This document shows, piece by piece, positions 18,776 through 27,551 of a stretch of 64,000 bases of DNA; positions within the stretch are counted from its first letter, which is position 1, and each line of letters begins with the position of its first letter. The DNA comes from UBA5972 sp964637875 (GTDB lineage: Bacteria > Pseudomonadota > Alphaproteobacteria > Rhodobacterales > Rhodobacteraceae): positions 1 through 64,000 of the forward strand of contig CAZWXK010000007.1 in assembly GCA_964637875.1 (NCBI GenBank). The letters run 5' to 3'. A program made the translations under genes and the position numbers. The notes under the pieces are model-generated. The model did no database searches. It saw nothing but the letters and a program-made list of their open reading frames with translations, and was not told the origin of the DNA.

Positions 18776-18884
18776 TAGCAGCGCATCCCCCACCTGTCCA
18801 GCCGCGTCGTCACGTCGGGGATGTCTTGAAGCGGGCGCTCGGCACCCCTACCCTAAAAGGCGAGATCACCGAAAGGCAGGACAG

Positions 18885-20186
18885 ATGCACAGGCAGAAAC
18901 CCCCATCCGGCAAGCCGCTCGGCCTTCCCGAATTGCTGGCCATCGCCCTTGGCGGCATGATCGGGGGCGGCATCTTTACCATCCTGGGCATTTCGGTATC
19001 GATCGTCGGGGTCTATGCGCCGCTGGCCATCGCCCTTGGCGCGGTCGTGGCGGCGCTGGCCTCGTATTCCTATGTCCGGCTGGCGCTGTTCTATCGCGAC
19101 GAGGGCGCGACCTATTCATTCTTCAAACGCAGCTATCCCGAACACCCGCTGGCGGCCTCGCTGATCGGCTGGTGGGTGATCTTCGGCTATATCAGCACGA
19201 TCGCGCTGTATTCATATACGTTTGCCTCATACGCCATCAGCGACAGCGCCTGGGCCGAAAACGATCTGGTCCGCAAGGCGGTTGCCCTGGCGGTGATCGG
19301 TTTCTTCACGCTGATCAATCTGTGGAGCGTCAAGGGCATGGGCCGGATCGAGGATCTGATGGTCTATACCAAGATCCTGTTCCTGCTGCTGATCTCGGGG
19401 CTGCTGCTGGCAAACGGGCGCGCCAGCCTGCCCCAGCTGGTCGAGCAATCGCCGCCGCTTTCGCTGTGGGGGCTGCTGATCGTGGCCTCGGTCACATTCG
19501 TGGCCTTCGAGGGTTTTCAGCTGGTCATCAACGCCATGAACGAGATGACCGACCCGGCACGCAACATCCCGCGCGCCATCTATGGGGCCATTGCCATTGC
19601 CGCGGGCGTCTATGTGGTGATCGCCGCCGGCGCGGTCCTTGCAATCCCGTTCGAGGACATCCTGCGTAACAAGGAATTCGCACTGGCCGCAGGCACCCGC
19701 GACACGCTGGGCAACATGGGTTCGGCCATCGTCATCGCGGGCGCGCTGCTGGCCACGATGAGCGCGATCAGCGGCACCCTGTTTGGCGCATCGCGGCAGA
19801 TGGCGGTAATCGCGACCGACGGGTTTCTGCCCATGTTCCTGGCGCACCGCAGCGGCGGCATCCCGCGGCGCGCAATCCTGGCCATGGCGCTGACGGCCTC
19901 GGCGCTGGTGCTGGCGGGCAGCCTGCGGGTGATCCTGGAATTCGGCTCGGTCACGTTCCTGCTGGTATCCTTCCTGATGGCGGTTGCCAATCACCGGATG
20001 CGCGACAGGACCCGTTCGCATGTGTTGATGACCGTGTTTTCCATGGTGACGCTGCTGGGCGGCACCGGCATCATCCTGTGGTACGAGGCCGTCACCGCTC
20101 CGGAACAGCTGATCTTCATCCTGTCGATCTACGGCCTGCTGACGCTGGGCGCGCTGGCCTGGGCGCGACGCCTGCGCTGGCGGTGA
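18885..20186 (+). CDS. APC-family amino acid permease (433 aa)
   Basis: About twelve membrane segments, with the APC signature near the N-terminus (LGGMIGGGIFTILGISVSIVG) and the helix-6-like stretch VAFEGFQLVINAMNEMTDPARNIPRA. The start at 18885 is supported by AAGGCAGG upstream and by the position of the first helix. It is divergent from ivd across a shared operator region, so branched-chain amino acid uptake is an attractive but unproven guess. It ends 43 bases from a convergent gene with a hairpin between. Confidence 0.88.
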   Translation: MHRQKPPSGKPLGLPELLAIALGGMIGGGIFTILGISVSIVGVYAPLAIALGAVVAALASYSYVRLALFYRDEGATYSFFKRSYPEHPLAASLIGWWVIFGYISTIALYSYTFASYAISDSAWAENDLVRKAVALAVIGFFTLINLWSVKGMGRIEDLMVYTKILFLLLISGLLLANGRASLPQLVEQSPPLSLWGLLIVASVTFVAFEGFQLVINAMNEMTDPARNIPRAIYGAIAIAAGVYVVIAAGAVLAIPFEDILRNKEFALAAGTRDTLGNMGSAIVIAGALLATMSAISGTLFGASRQMAVIATDGFLPMFLAHRSGGIPRRAILAMALTASALVLAGSLRVILEFGSVTFLLVSFLMAVANHRMRDRTRSHVLMTVFSMVTLLGGTGIILWYEAVTAPEQLIFILSIYGLLTLGALAWARRLRWR

Positions 20187-20197
20187 CGGATGCGTGC

Positions 20198-20228
20198 CGG
20201 GCCGATTGCAGGCCGCAGATCGGGCCCG
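20198..20228. terminator. hairpin between convergent genes
   Basis: CGGGCCGAT and ATCGGGCCCG can pair with a one-base bulge around a 12-base loop, between the permease stop (20186) and the stop of the convergent secreted-protein gene (20230). There is no T-run, so termination efficiency is uncertain. Confidence 0.4.
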
Positions 20229-20229
20229 T

Positions 20230-21096
20230 TCAACCCTGCGGCGGATAGAACCTGTCACCTTCGAGACGCGCATTGCCATAGAAATTGACATGGACAAAGG
20301 GCTGCTCCTTGCCGTTTGGCAGCATCACCCCGGTTGGGATCGGGCTGGCAACCGGTCCCTTCGGGCCAGCCTTCAGCGGCGGCATGGCCAGATGGATTTC
20401 CAGCTTGTCCGGATTGGCGACGCCAAATCCGATCCTGAAATTGTCGTCGCGCGTACGTTCCGACACCATCACATGGATCACGCGTTTGCTGTCAACCTTC
20501 CGGCCGTCGATATAGATATCGCCCAGCCCCCAGGCCGTGATGTAGGAAAATTCCTGTGCGACCAGCGGCGTCCCGATACCGGTCCCGCCATGCATCAACA
20601 CGTCGGTGCCGACGCCCCCGAACATCGGATGATCGCCGCCCCCCGTAATCAGCCGGTTCATCACCACGCGAAACTGGCGCCCCTGCGGCCCGACAAAGCG
20701 CGCGTCCATCGCGATCCGGTCTCGGGAGCCCGCGCCATCCTTGGCACTGAGATCGGCCACCGTCATCCTGAAGCTGCCGGTAGTCATCTTGATCTTGTTC
20801 GAAAACATCAGCGGTTTCGCGATGGTGGTATAGGCCGTACCCGCAGCATTGGTCAGGCGCATGTCGAGCGGCAGCAGTTCGACATTCAGCGGCTTGTCCG
20901 GCGTTCCGAACAGTGCCGGATCGAGCCTTCTCTTGTCAGGAAATTGCCAGAGCGCGGTGCCGTCTGCCGATGCCCGCATCTCACCCGGGCCAAGTGCCTG
21001 TTTCGCGCCGTGGGCCTGCGCTGCCGCAGCCAGCACGACGCCTGTCAGAACGGCGGTAACGACCCCCGCACATGCAGCTTTCGTTGAGCTTTTCAT
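20230..21096 (-). CDS. secreted protein of unknown function (288 aa)
   Basis: A clear signal peptide (MKSSTKAACAGVVTAVLTGVVLAAAAQA, written here as positions 1-28, with cleavage after AQA) precedes a mature protein of about 260 residues with mixed beta-rich character and no membrane segment or Cys. Recurring features are GGGDHPMFGGVGTDVLMHGGTGIGT and GLGDIYIDGRKVDSKRVIHVMVSE. I do not recognise a family. The gene stands alone; upstream lies a helically phased array of CGTG repeats (21185-21273), which suggests tight regulation by a DNA-binding activator. The presumed location is the periplasm. Confidence 0.8.
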   Translation of the reverse strand: MKSSTKAACAGVVTAVLTGVVLAAAAQAHGAKQALGPGEMRASADGTALWQFPDKRRLDPALFGTPDKPLNVELLPLDMRLTNAAGTAYTTIAKPLMFSNKIKMTTGSFRMTVADLSAKDGAGSRDRIAMDARFVGPQGRQFRVVMNRLITGGGDHPMFGGVGTDVLMHGGTGIGTPLVAQEFSYITAWGLGDIYIDGRKVDSKRVIHVMVSERTRDDNFRIGFGVANPDKLEIHLAMPPLKAGPKGPVASPIPTGVMLPNGKEQPFVHVNFYGNARLEGDRFYPPQG

Positions 21097-21184
21097 CTTT
21101 CTTTTCCTCCCTGAGACAACAATCGTTGCCGCCCAAGCCTAGCGGAAAAGAGTCGTGCACAGGGTCACACCTGCCGCAAAGGGG

Positions 21185-21273
21185 CGTGAAAGAGACGTGT
21201 CCCCAGCGCCCGATCCGCGTGAGCCCGCGTGAAAGGGTCGTGAAGCGGCGTGTCACGGCGTGAGGTCCCCGTG
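21185..21273. promoter_or_regulatory. phased array of CGTG direct repeats upstream of the secreted-protein gene
   Basis: CGTG occurs at 21185, 21196, 21218, 21228, 21239, 21249, 21259 and 21270: eight copies at 10-11 base steps with one empty step at 21207. A further copy at 21154 is also in phase (three turns upstream). Several copies extend to CGTGAA. All face the same side of the helix, as in binding arrays for OmpR/PhoB-type response regulators. The array lies 89-177 bases upstream of the start at 21096. Confidence 0.6.
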
Positions 21274-21303
21274 AACAGCGCGGCGAATACCCTCAGGCCC
21301 TGC

Positions 21304-22509
21304 TCATGCACCGTCTCGGGCAACAACTGCGGCCAACTCATCACGAATGATCGCGGCGATCAGCGCGCAATCCTCCAGCGAAAAGGTCAGCGGCAGGCGC
21401 ATGTCGATCAACGTCGCCAGAACCGCATCGGTGCGCGGCAAGGCCTGCGCCGGCGCATAACGCCAGCTGTCGTGGCGCGAGGTATAGCCCCTGGGTTCAT
21501 CCGCGCCGAACCATTTCAGCTCGACCCCGCGGGCGGCGCAGGCCCCAAGCAGCGCCTCGATCTGCGCAGCGTCGAAATCCGGCAGGCGGAACTGGATGGA
21601 CGAGCCGACAAAGGCCTCTTTGGCGGGGCGCTCGACCAGGGCAATTCCCCTTGCGCCGCGCAGGCCATCCTCGACAACCCGGTAGCGCGCATTCCACGCC
21701 GCCACCTCTTCGGGCAGGCGCGCAAGCTGAGGCCGCAAAATCGCCGCGCGCAAATTGTCCATCCGCCCCGAGATATTGGGGGTTTCATGGCGCAGATCCT
21801 CGAACGCCTCGGCAGGCGGTGCGGCAAGGTGGCGGTCATACAGCATATAGCTGCCTGACAACAGGATCATCCGCGCCATCAGATCATCGTCATCGCTGAC
21901 CAGCAGCCCGCCCTCGCCGGAATTGACATGCTTGTAGGTCTGGGTCGAATAGCACCCGATCACCCCGTGCCGCCCGGATGGCACGCCGTCCCAGGCGGCC
22001 CCCATGGTGTGGGCGCAATCCTCGATCACCGTCAGCTGCGCGCCGTCGCACAATTCCATCAGGCGATCCATGTCGCAGATATGGCCGCGCATATGGCTGA
22101 GCATCAGAACCCGCGCGCCGCTGCCCCTGAACTTTGCCGCCAGATCGTCGAGGTCGATCACCAGATCCGGCGTCACCTCGACAAGCACCGGCTGCGCGCC
22201 CACACTCGCGATCGCACCGGGCACGGGGGCAAGCGTAAAGCCGTTGGTCAGCACCCGATCACCGGGCCCCACCCCGACCGCCCGCAGCGCGCAGGCCAGC
22301 GCATAGCCGCCCGAGGCCACGGCAAGGCAGTATTTCGCCCCCGTGAGATCGGCAAATTCACGTTCAAGCAGCGCCGTCTCGCCGGCCTCGCCCTCGGCCA
22401 CGTTATAGCGATGCAGCCGTCCCGAGCGCATCACCGCAACCGCCGCCTCGATGGCATCCTCGGGGATCGGCTCCTGCTGGGTGAAATTTCCGGTAAAACG
22501 GGTCTTCAA
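21304..22509 (-). CDS. DegT/DnrJ/EryC1/StrS-family aminotransferase (401 aa)
   Basis: A PLP-dependent enzyme of the sugar aminotransferase family, which usually transaminates nucleotide-linked keto-sugars. The PLP-Lys region is YSTQTYKHVNSGEGGLLVS. Other family elements are SGGYALACALRAVGVGPGDRVLTNGFT, VIEDCAHTMGAAWDGVPSG and the C-terminal lid PLTFSLEDCALI. It is not clustered with other sugar genes, so its substrate is unknown. Upstream, a 180-base gap separates it from gph. Confidence 0.88.
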   Translation of the reverse strand: MKTRFTGNFTQQEPIPEDAIEAAVAVMRSGRLHRYNVAEGEAGETALLEREFADLTGAKYCLAVASGGYALACALRAVGVGPGDRVLTNGFTLAPVPGAIASVGAQPVLVEVTPDLVIDLDDLAAKFRGSGARVLMLSHMRGHICDMDRLMELCDGAQLTVIEDCAHTMGAAWDGVPSGRHGVIGCYSTQTYKHVNSGEGGLLVSDDDDLMARMILLSGSYMLYDRHLAAPPAEAFEDLRHETPNISGRMDNLRAAILRPQLARLPEEVAAWNARYRVVEDGLRGARGIALVERPAKEAFVGSSIQFRLPDFDAAQIEALLGACAARGVELKWFGADEPRGYTSRHDSWRYAPAQALPRTDAVLATLIDMRLPLTFSLEDCALIAAIIRDELAAVVARDGA

Positions 22510-22630
22510 GACGGCACCTCGCTGTTTGCCCCGTCATAGGATGACACAGCGAGGCGGGTCAATCGGGGGCGCCCTCTGAAAGCCGGATTCGGATGCATTC
22601 CCGTTCTCCTCGATCATACCCCTGCCAGGG

Positions 22631-22652
22631 CTTCTTCTTTGCAAAAATACTC
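22631..22652 (-). repeat. interspersed hairpin-tail element, copy 4
   Basis: On the minus strand this reads GAGTATTTTTGCAAAGAAGAAG. It lies 38 bases after the gph stop codon (22690), in the orientation of the gene, where it may mark the transcript end. Confidence 0.65.
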
Positions 22653-22689
22653 ACTATCCAACGCTATCCGCAAACGCATGCTGTCGCCT

Positions 22690-23358
22690 TCACCCCATAC
22701 CCAACCGCTCCAGCACCCCGGGCAGATCGCGGTAATGATCCAGCAACGCCTCGGGCTCCAGCGCGGCCACCCCCTGCCCTGCCGGGCCGAAGGTCACCAG
22801 CACCACCGGCACGCCTGCCGCACGCCCCGCCGCGCGGTCGGTTACCGTGTCGCCCACCAGCACCGCATTGCCCGCATCCCCGCCGACACGGCGCACCGTT
22901 TCCAGCAGGTGTTCGGGATCGGGCTTTTTCACCGCAATGCTGTCTGCCCCCAGCAGCGCGCCGAAATAGTCGCGAATCCCCAGCTCGCGCACAAGGGTCT
23001 CGGCCAGCGATTCGGGCTTGTTGGTGCAGATGCCCAGCGCCATGCCCGCCGCGGCCAGCGCATCGAGCATCTCGACCACCCCCTCATACAGGCGCGTGTG
23101 GTGGTTGATGTTGTTGCCGTAATAATCCAGCAGCATCGGATACAGCCGGTCGATGTCGCCCTCGTCCCAGCCGCCCACAAGCCGCGAGAACCCCAGCCGC
23201 AGCATGGCGCGCCCGCCGTGAAAGGCCGTCAGCGCATCTGCAACCGGGTCAAGCACCACGTCATGGCCGCCCATGCGAAAGGCCGCGTTGGCCGCCGCAA
23301 TCAGATCTGCGCTGGTATCCGCCAATGTACCGTCAAGGTCGAAAATAACCGTTTTCAT
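22690..23358 (-). CDS. gph: phosphoglycolate phosphatase-type HAD hydrolase (222 aa)
   Basis: A HAD-superfamily phosphatase, likely acting on 2-phosphoglycolate. Motif I is IFDLDGTLADTSADLI with both catalytic Asp; motif II is around CTNKPESLAETL (Thr-Asn); motif III Lys is in SIAVKKPDPEHLL; motif IV is VLVGDTVTDRAAG. Length is typical. It is divergent from glmU. Related phosphatases with other substrates cannot be excluded from sequence alone. Confidence 0.85.
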   Translation of the reverse strand: MKTVIFDLDGTLADTSADLIAAANAAFRMGGHDVVLDPVADALTAFHGGRAMLRLGFSRLVGGWDEGDIDRLYPMLLDYYGNNINHHTRLYEGVVEMLDALAAAGMALGICTNKPESLAETLVRELGIRDYFGALLGADSIAVKKPDPEHLLETVRRVGGDAGNAVLVGDTVTDRAAGRAAGVPVVLVTFGPAGQGVAALEPEALLDHYRDLPGVLERLGMG

Positions 23359-23490
23359 GTCCGCTCCGCCTGTCTATGAACCGCTTATAGGAACAAGTGT
23401 AATGAACCGAAAGCATTGTTGATTGCCCCCGTCTTTCGGCCCTGCCCGCGAACGGCTAGACATGAGACAGGCAGACAGACAGGACTACCC

Positions 23491-24849
23491 ATGCCCATAG
23501 CGACGCTCATCCTGGCCGCGGGCCAGGGCACAAGGATGAAATCCGACCTTCCCAAGGTGCTGCACCGGCTGGCCGGCGCACCGCTGTTGCAGCATGTGAT
23601 GCAGACCGGCGCCGCCATCGGCGCAAGGCGCAGCGTTCTGGTGGTGGGTCATGGCGCGCAGGCCGTGGCTGATACGGCGCGCGATATCGACCCGGAAATC
23701 ACCATCGTCGAACAGGCACAGCAAAAGGGCACCGGCCACGCCGTCGAACAGGCGCGCGCGGCGCTTGAATCGTTCCAGGGCGATGTGATCGTGCTTTATG
23801 GCGACACGCCCCTGATCCGGGCCGAAACGCTGGCCGCGATGCGCAAGGCCCGCAGCCGGCACGACATCGTGGTGCTGGGGTTCGAGGCCGCCAATCCGGG
23901 GCGCTATGGGCGCCTGATCGTGGACGGCGACGGCACGCTCGAGGCCATTGTCGAGGCGCGCGATGCCAGCCCCGAGGAATTGCAGGTCAATTTGTGCAAT
24001 TCGGGCGTCATCTGCGCGTCAAGCGCGCTGCTGTTCGAACTGGTTGCCCAGCTGGGCAACGACAATGCCAGCGGCGAATATTACCTGACCGACATCATCG
24101 CGCTGGCACGCGCGCGCGGGCTGTCCTCGGGCGTGGTGATCTGTGACGAGTCCGAGACGATGGGCATCAACTCGCGCGCCGAACTGGCTGCCGCCGAGGC
24201 CGCCTTTCAGGCGCGCGCGCGGGCCGAGCTTCTGGATGCCGGCGTGACCATGACCGCCCCGGAAACCGTGTTTCTGGCCCATGACACGGTGATCGGGCGC
24301 GATGTGGTGATCGGGCCGAATGTCGTTTTCGGCCCCGGGGTCACGGTTGAAACCGGTGCCGAAATCCGCGCGTTTTGCCATCTCGAAGGCTGTCACATCA
24401 GCCAGGGCGCCATCATCGGCCCCTTTGCCCGGCTGCGTCCCGGTGCCGAGATCGGCAATGATGCCCATGTGGGCAATTTCGTCGAGATCAAGAACGCCAT
24501 CCTCGGCGAAGGCGCCAAGGCCAACCACCTTTCCTATATCGGCGATGCCGATGTGGGGGACGGCGCCAATATCGGCGCGGGCACCATCACCTGCAATTAT
24601 GACGGGGTGATGAAGCACCGCACAAGGATCGGCCGGCATGCCTTCATCGGCTCGAACACGGCGCTTGTGGCGCCGATCAGCGTCGGCGACGAGGCAGTCA
24701 CCGGCTCGGGCAGCGTGATTACCCGAGACGTGCCCGATGGTGCGCTGGCGCTGGAGCGCAGCCAGCAGGTCACGCGCGAGGGGCTCGCCCGCAAGCACAT
24801 GGCCCGGCTGCGCGCGATCAAGGCAAGGAAATTGAAATCAGGCAATTGA
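23491..24849 (+). CDS. glmU: bifunctional N-acetylglucosamine-1-phosphate uridyltransferase / glucosamine-1-phosphate acetyltransferase (452 aa)
   Basis: Makes UDP-GlcNAc for peptidoglycan and lipopolysaccharide. The N-terminal nucleotidyltransferase shows LILAAGQGTRMKSDLPKVLH; the C-terminal left-handed beta-helix is seen in the hexapeptide repeats (HDTVIGRDVVIGPNVVFGPG) and in NHLSYIGDADVGDGANIGAG. The start MPIATLILAAG at 23491 places the family motif at the N-terminus; upstream is GACAGGAC. glmS follows after 19 bases, so the two steps of the pathway are co-transcribed. Confidence 0.96.
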   Translation: MPIATLILAAGQGTRMKSDLPKVLHRLAGAPLLQHVMQTGAAIGARRSVLVVGHGAQAVADTARDIDPEITIVEQAQQKGTGHAVEQARAALESFQGDVIVLYGDTPLIRAETLAAMRKARSRHDIVVLGFEAANPGRYGRLIVDGDGTLEAIVEARDASPEELQVNLCNSGVICASSALLFELVAQLGNDNASGEYYLTDIIALARARGLSSGVVICDESETMGINSRAELAAAEAAFQARARAELLDAGVTMTAPETVFLAHDTVIGRDVVIGPNVVFGPGVTVETGAEIRAFCHLEGCHISQGAIIGPFARLRPGAEIGNDAHVGNFVEIKNAILGEGAKANHLSYIGDADVGDGANIGAGTITCNYDGVMKHRTRIGRHAFIGSNTALVAPISVGDEAVTGSGSVITRDVPDGALALERSQQVTREGLARKHMARLRAIKARKLKSGN

Positions 24850-24868
24850 CAAAAGACAGGATAATCCC

Positions 24869-26692
24869 ATGTGCGGCATTGTAGGCATTCTTGGCAAACA
24901 CGAGGTTTCCCCCCTCATACTGGACGCGCTGAAACGGCTGGAATATCGCGGCTATGACAGCGCCGGGATCGCCACCATCCATGACGGCCGGCTCGACCGG
25001 CGGCGCGCCACCGGCAAGCTGATCAACCTGTCGGATCTGCTGGTGCACGAGCCTCTGCCCGGCAAGGCAGGCATCGGCCACACCCGTTGGGCCACCCATG
25101 GGGCGGCAACGGTCGAAAACGCGCATCCCCACCGCGCCGGGCGCGTGGCGGTCGTGCATAACGGGATCATCGAGAATTTCCGCGAACTGCGCGCCGAGCT
25201 TGCCGCAAGCGGGCGCGATTTCGTCACCGAAACCGACACCGAAACCGTCGCGCTGCTGCTGGAACATCATCTCGACCAAGAGCTTGCCCCGAAAGAGGCC
25301 GCGCAACAGACCATCGCGCGGCTGGAAGGCGCCTATGCGCTGTGTTTCCTGATCGAGGGCCATGATGATCTGCTGATCGCCGCGCGCAAGGGCTCGCCGC
25401 TCGCGATCGGGCATGGCGAGGGGGAAATGTTTGTCGGCTCGGACGCGCTGGCGCTGGCGCCGCTGACCGATCGGGTGACCTATCTGGAAGAGGGCGATCT
25501 TGCCATCGTCACCCGCGCGGGCGCCGAGATCCATGACGCCGAGGGCCGCCTTGTCAACCGGAAGATGCGCGAGATCCGTCTTGACGGCGGGGTTGCCGAC
25601 AAGGGTGGCTACAAGCATTTCATGGCCAAGGAAATCGCCGAACAGCCCGCGGTTCTGGGACATGCGCTCAACCACTACCTCAGCGCCGACGGCACGTCTG
25701 CGCGCCTGCCCGATGCGGGCATCGATTTCACGCAGACCGGGCGCATCACCATGGTGGCCTGCGGCACCGCCTATCTGGCCTGTCTGGTGGCAAAATACTG
25801 GTTCGAATGTCTGGCGCGCATCCCGGTCGAGCTGGATGTCGCCTCGGAATTCCGCTATCGCGAACCGCCGCTGGACGCGGACGGGGTGGCAATATTTGTC
25901 AGCCAGTCGGGAGAAACGGCCGACACGCTGGCCGCGCTGCGCTATTGCAATGGCAAGGTGGCGAAAACCGTGGCGGTCGTGAATGTGGCCGAAAGCACGA
26001 TCGCGCGCGAAGCCGACATGGCGCTGCCCATTCTGGCGGGGCCTGAAATCGGCGTTGCCTCGACCAAGGCGTTTACCTGCCAGATGGTCACGCTGGCCGC
26101 GCTGATGATCACGGCGGCGCGCCAGAGGGGGCAGATCGACGCCGCGCGCGAGGCAGAACTTTGCACCGCGCTTGGCAACCTGCCGCAGCTGGTCAATGCC
26201 GCATTGCAGGCCGAAGACAGCATCCGCGACATCGCCCGCAAGCTGGCCGAGGCGCGCGACGTGCTGTTCCTGGGCCGCGGGGTGATGTTTCCGCTGGCGC
26301 TGGAGGGGGCGCTGAAGCTGAAGGAGATCAGCTATATCCACGCCGAGGGCTATGCCAGCGGCGAGCTCAAGCACGGGCCCATCGCGCTGATTGACGAACA
26401 TGTGCCGGTAATCGTGATGGCCCCGCGTGACAATCTGTTCGACAAGACGGTTTCCAACATGCAGGAGGTCATGGCGCGCGGCGGGCGCATCGTTCTGATT
26501 ACCGATGCCGCAGGCGCGCGCGAGGCGGGCCAGGGCGTGTGGGAAACGATCATCATGCCCGATGTCGACCCTGTCCTGGCGCCCATCGTCTATGCCATTC
26601 CGGCGCAGCTGCTGGCCTATCATACCGCCGTGACCAAGGGCACCGATGTGGACCAGCCGAGGAACCTCGCCAAATCGGTGACGGTGGAATAG
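24869..26692 (+). CDS. glmS: glutamine-fructose-6-phosphate aminotransferase, isomerising (607 aa)
   Basis: Forms glucosamine-6-phosphate from fructose-6-phosphate and glutamine. The N-terminal glutaminase domain begins MCGIVGILG with the catalytic Cys at position 2 after Met removal, followed by GHTRWATHGAA and HNGIIENFRELR. Two SIS domains follow (MVACGTAYLACLVAKYWFE, SQSGETADTLAALR, FLGRGVMFPLALEGALKLKE), and the C-terminus ends DQPRNLAKSVTVE as expected. A long reading on the opposite strand is a GC-content shadow. An interspersed hairpin-tail element follows. Confidence 0.97.
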   Translation: MCGIVGILGKHEVSPLILDALKRLEYRGYDSAGIATIHDGRLDRRRATGKLINLSDLLVHEPLPGKAGIGHTRWATHGAATVENAHPHRAGRVAVVHNGIIENFRELRAELAASGRDFVTETDTETVALLLEHHLDQELAPKEAAQQTIARLEGAYALCFLIEGHDDLLIAARKGSPLAIGHGEGEMFVGSDALALAPLTDRVTYLEEGDLAIVTRAGAEIHDAEGRLVNRKMREIRLDGGVADKGGYKHFMAKEIAEQPAVLGHALNHYLSADGTSARLPDAGIDFTQTGRITMVACGTAYLACLVAKYWFECLARIPVELDVASEFRYREPPLDADGVAIFVSQSGETADTLAALRYCNGKVAKTVAVVNVAESTIAREADMALPILAGPEIGVASTKAFTCQMVTLAALMITAARQRGQIDAAREAELCTALGNLPQLVNAALQAEDSIRDIARKLAEARDVLFLGRGVMFPLALEGALKLKEISYIHAEGYASGELKHGPIALIDEHVPVIVMAPRDNLFDKTVSNMQEVMARGGRIVLITDAAGAREAGQGVWETIIMPDVDPVLAPIVYAIPAQLLAYHTAVTKGTDVDQPRNLAKSVTVE

Positions 26693-26709
26693 GGTTTCAA
26701 GGGGGGATC

Positions 26710-26768
26710 GGGGGCGCTGCCCCCGTCGCGCAAGCGCGACTCCCCCGGCGTATTTGAGCAAAGAAGAA
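26710..26768 (+). repeat. interspersed hairpin-tail element, copy 5 (best preserved), after glmS
   Basis: Two adjacent hairpins, GGGGGC/GCCCCC (26710-26724) and GTCGCGC/GCGCGAC (26725-26740), are followed by CTCCCCC and the tail GGCGTATTTGAGCAAAGAAGAAG split at 26747-26768. It starts 17 bases after the glmS stop in the same orientation and is likely its terminator region. Confidence 0.75.
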
Positions 26769-26779
26769 GGGGGGCCGGC

Positions 26780-27343
26780 GTGGCCAGGCAGTTCGATCAC
26801 ATAGATGAGCGCAACCGGGCATTCATCGAGGAACAGCATATCTTTTTCGTGGGCACCGCCGCACCCGAGGGGCGGGTGAACATCTCGCCCAAGGGGATGG
26901 ATTCGCTGCGGGTGATGGGGCCGAACCGCATCGTCTGGCTGAACCTGACCGGCAGCGGCAACGAAACCGCCGGGCATTTGCGGCAGGCAAACCGGATGAC
27001 CCTGATGTGGTGTTCGTTCACGACGCGCCCGCTGATCATGCGAGCCTATGGCACGGCCGCCACCCTGCATGTCAATGATGACGGATTCGATGCGCTGGCT
27101 GCAATGTTTCCGCCCTCGGTCGGGGCGCGGCAGATATTCGACATGGATGTCGAGATGGTGCAGACCTCCTGCGGCTATGCGGTGCCTTTCCTTGACTATG
27201 TGGGCGAGCGCGACACGCTGGAAAAATGGAACGAAGACAAGGGCGAAGGGGGAATTCGTCGCTGGTGGGCAGAAAGAAACGCGATCACGCTGGACGGGGC
27301 GCCGACCGGGATTCCGGTGATCGGCACGGGCAGGGACGACTGA
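26780..27343 (+). CDS. pyridoxamine 5'-phosphate oxidase-like flavin protein (187 aa)
   Basis: A split-barrel, FMN-binding fold is suggested by FVGTAAPEGRVNISPKGMDSLRVMG, VWLNLTGSGNETAGHLRQANRMTLMWC and RAYGTAATLHVND. The start is GTG at 26780, immediately after the interspersed element, and no strong Shine-Dalgarno is visible. The substrate is unknown; members of this family bind FMN, F420 or heme. It is not a clear pyridoxamine-phosphate oxidase. Confidence 0.82.
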   Translation: MARQFDHIDERNRAFIEEQHIFFVGTAAPEGRVNISPKGMDSLRVMGPNRIVWLNLTGSGNETAGHLRQANRMTLMWCSFTTRPLIMRAYGTAATLHVNDDGFDALAAMFPPSVGARQIFDMDVEMVQTSCGYAVPFLDYVGERDTLEKWNEDKGEGGIRRWWAERNAITLDGAPTGIPVIGTGRDD

Positions 27344-27551
27344 CCTCGGCCCGGCTCAGCCAAATGTCGCCGGCACGATCAATTCCGGCTGAGCACCACT
27401 TCCCTTGGCGATGTGCCTCGGCTAGAGTGCCGCCGACAGGGGGCTCCGACAGCGATCCGGCACATGCCCGGACAATGGAGCCCACGCAGGCAATTCGGCC
27501 ATGCATGCAGGAAGAACAGGGCAGCATGGCGGGTTTCGACGGGGGGCACAC

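Noticed and set aside
21304..22509. DegT aminotransferase as part of the surface-polysaccharide cluster.
   Set aside because: The glycosyltransferases lie 17 kb away and no sugar-nucleotide genes adjoin it, so no pathway link can be claimed.
24818..27070. A 750-codon open frame on the minus strand opposite glmS.
   Set aside because: It lies across glmS and the next gene, lacks any family motif and reflects the third-position GC bias of the plus-strand genes.
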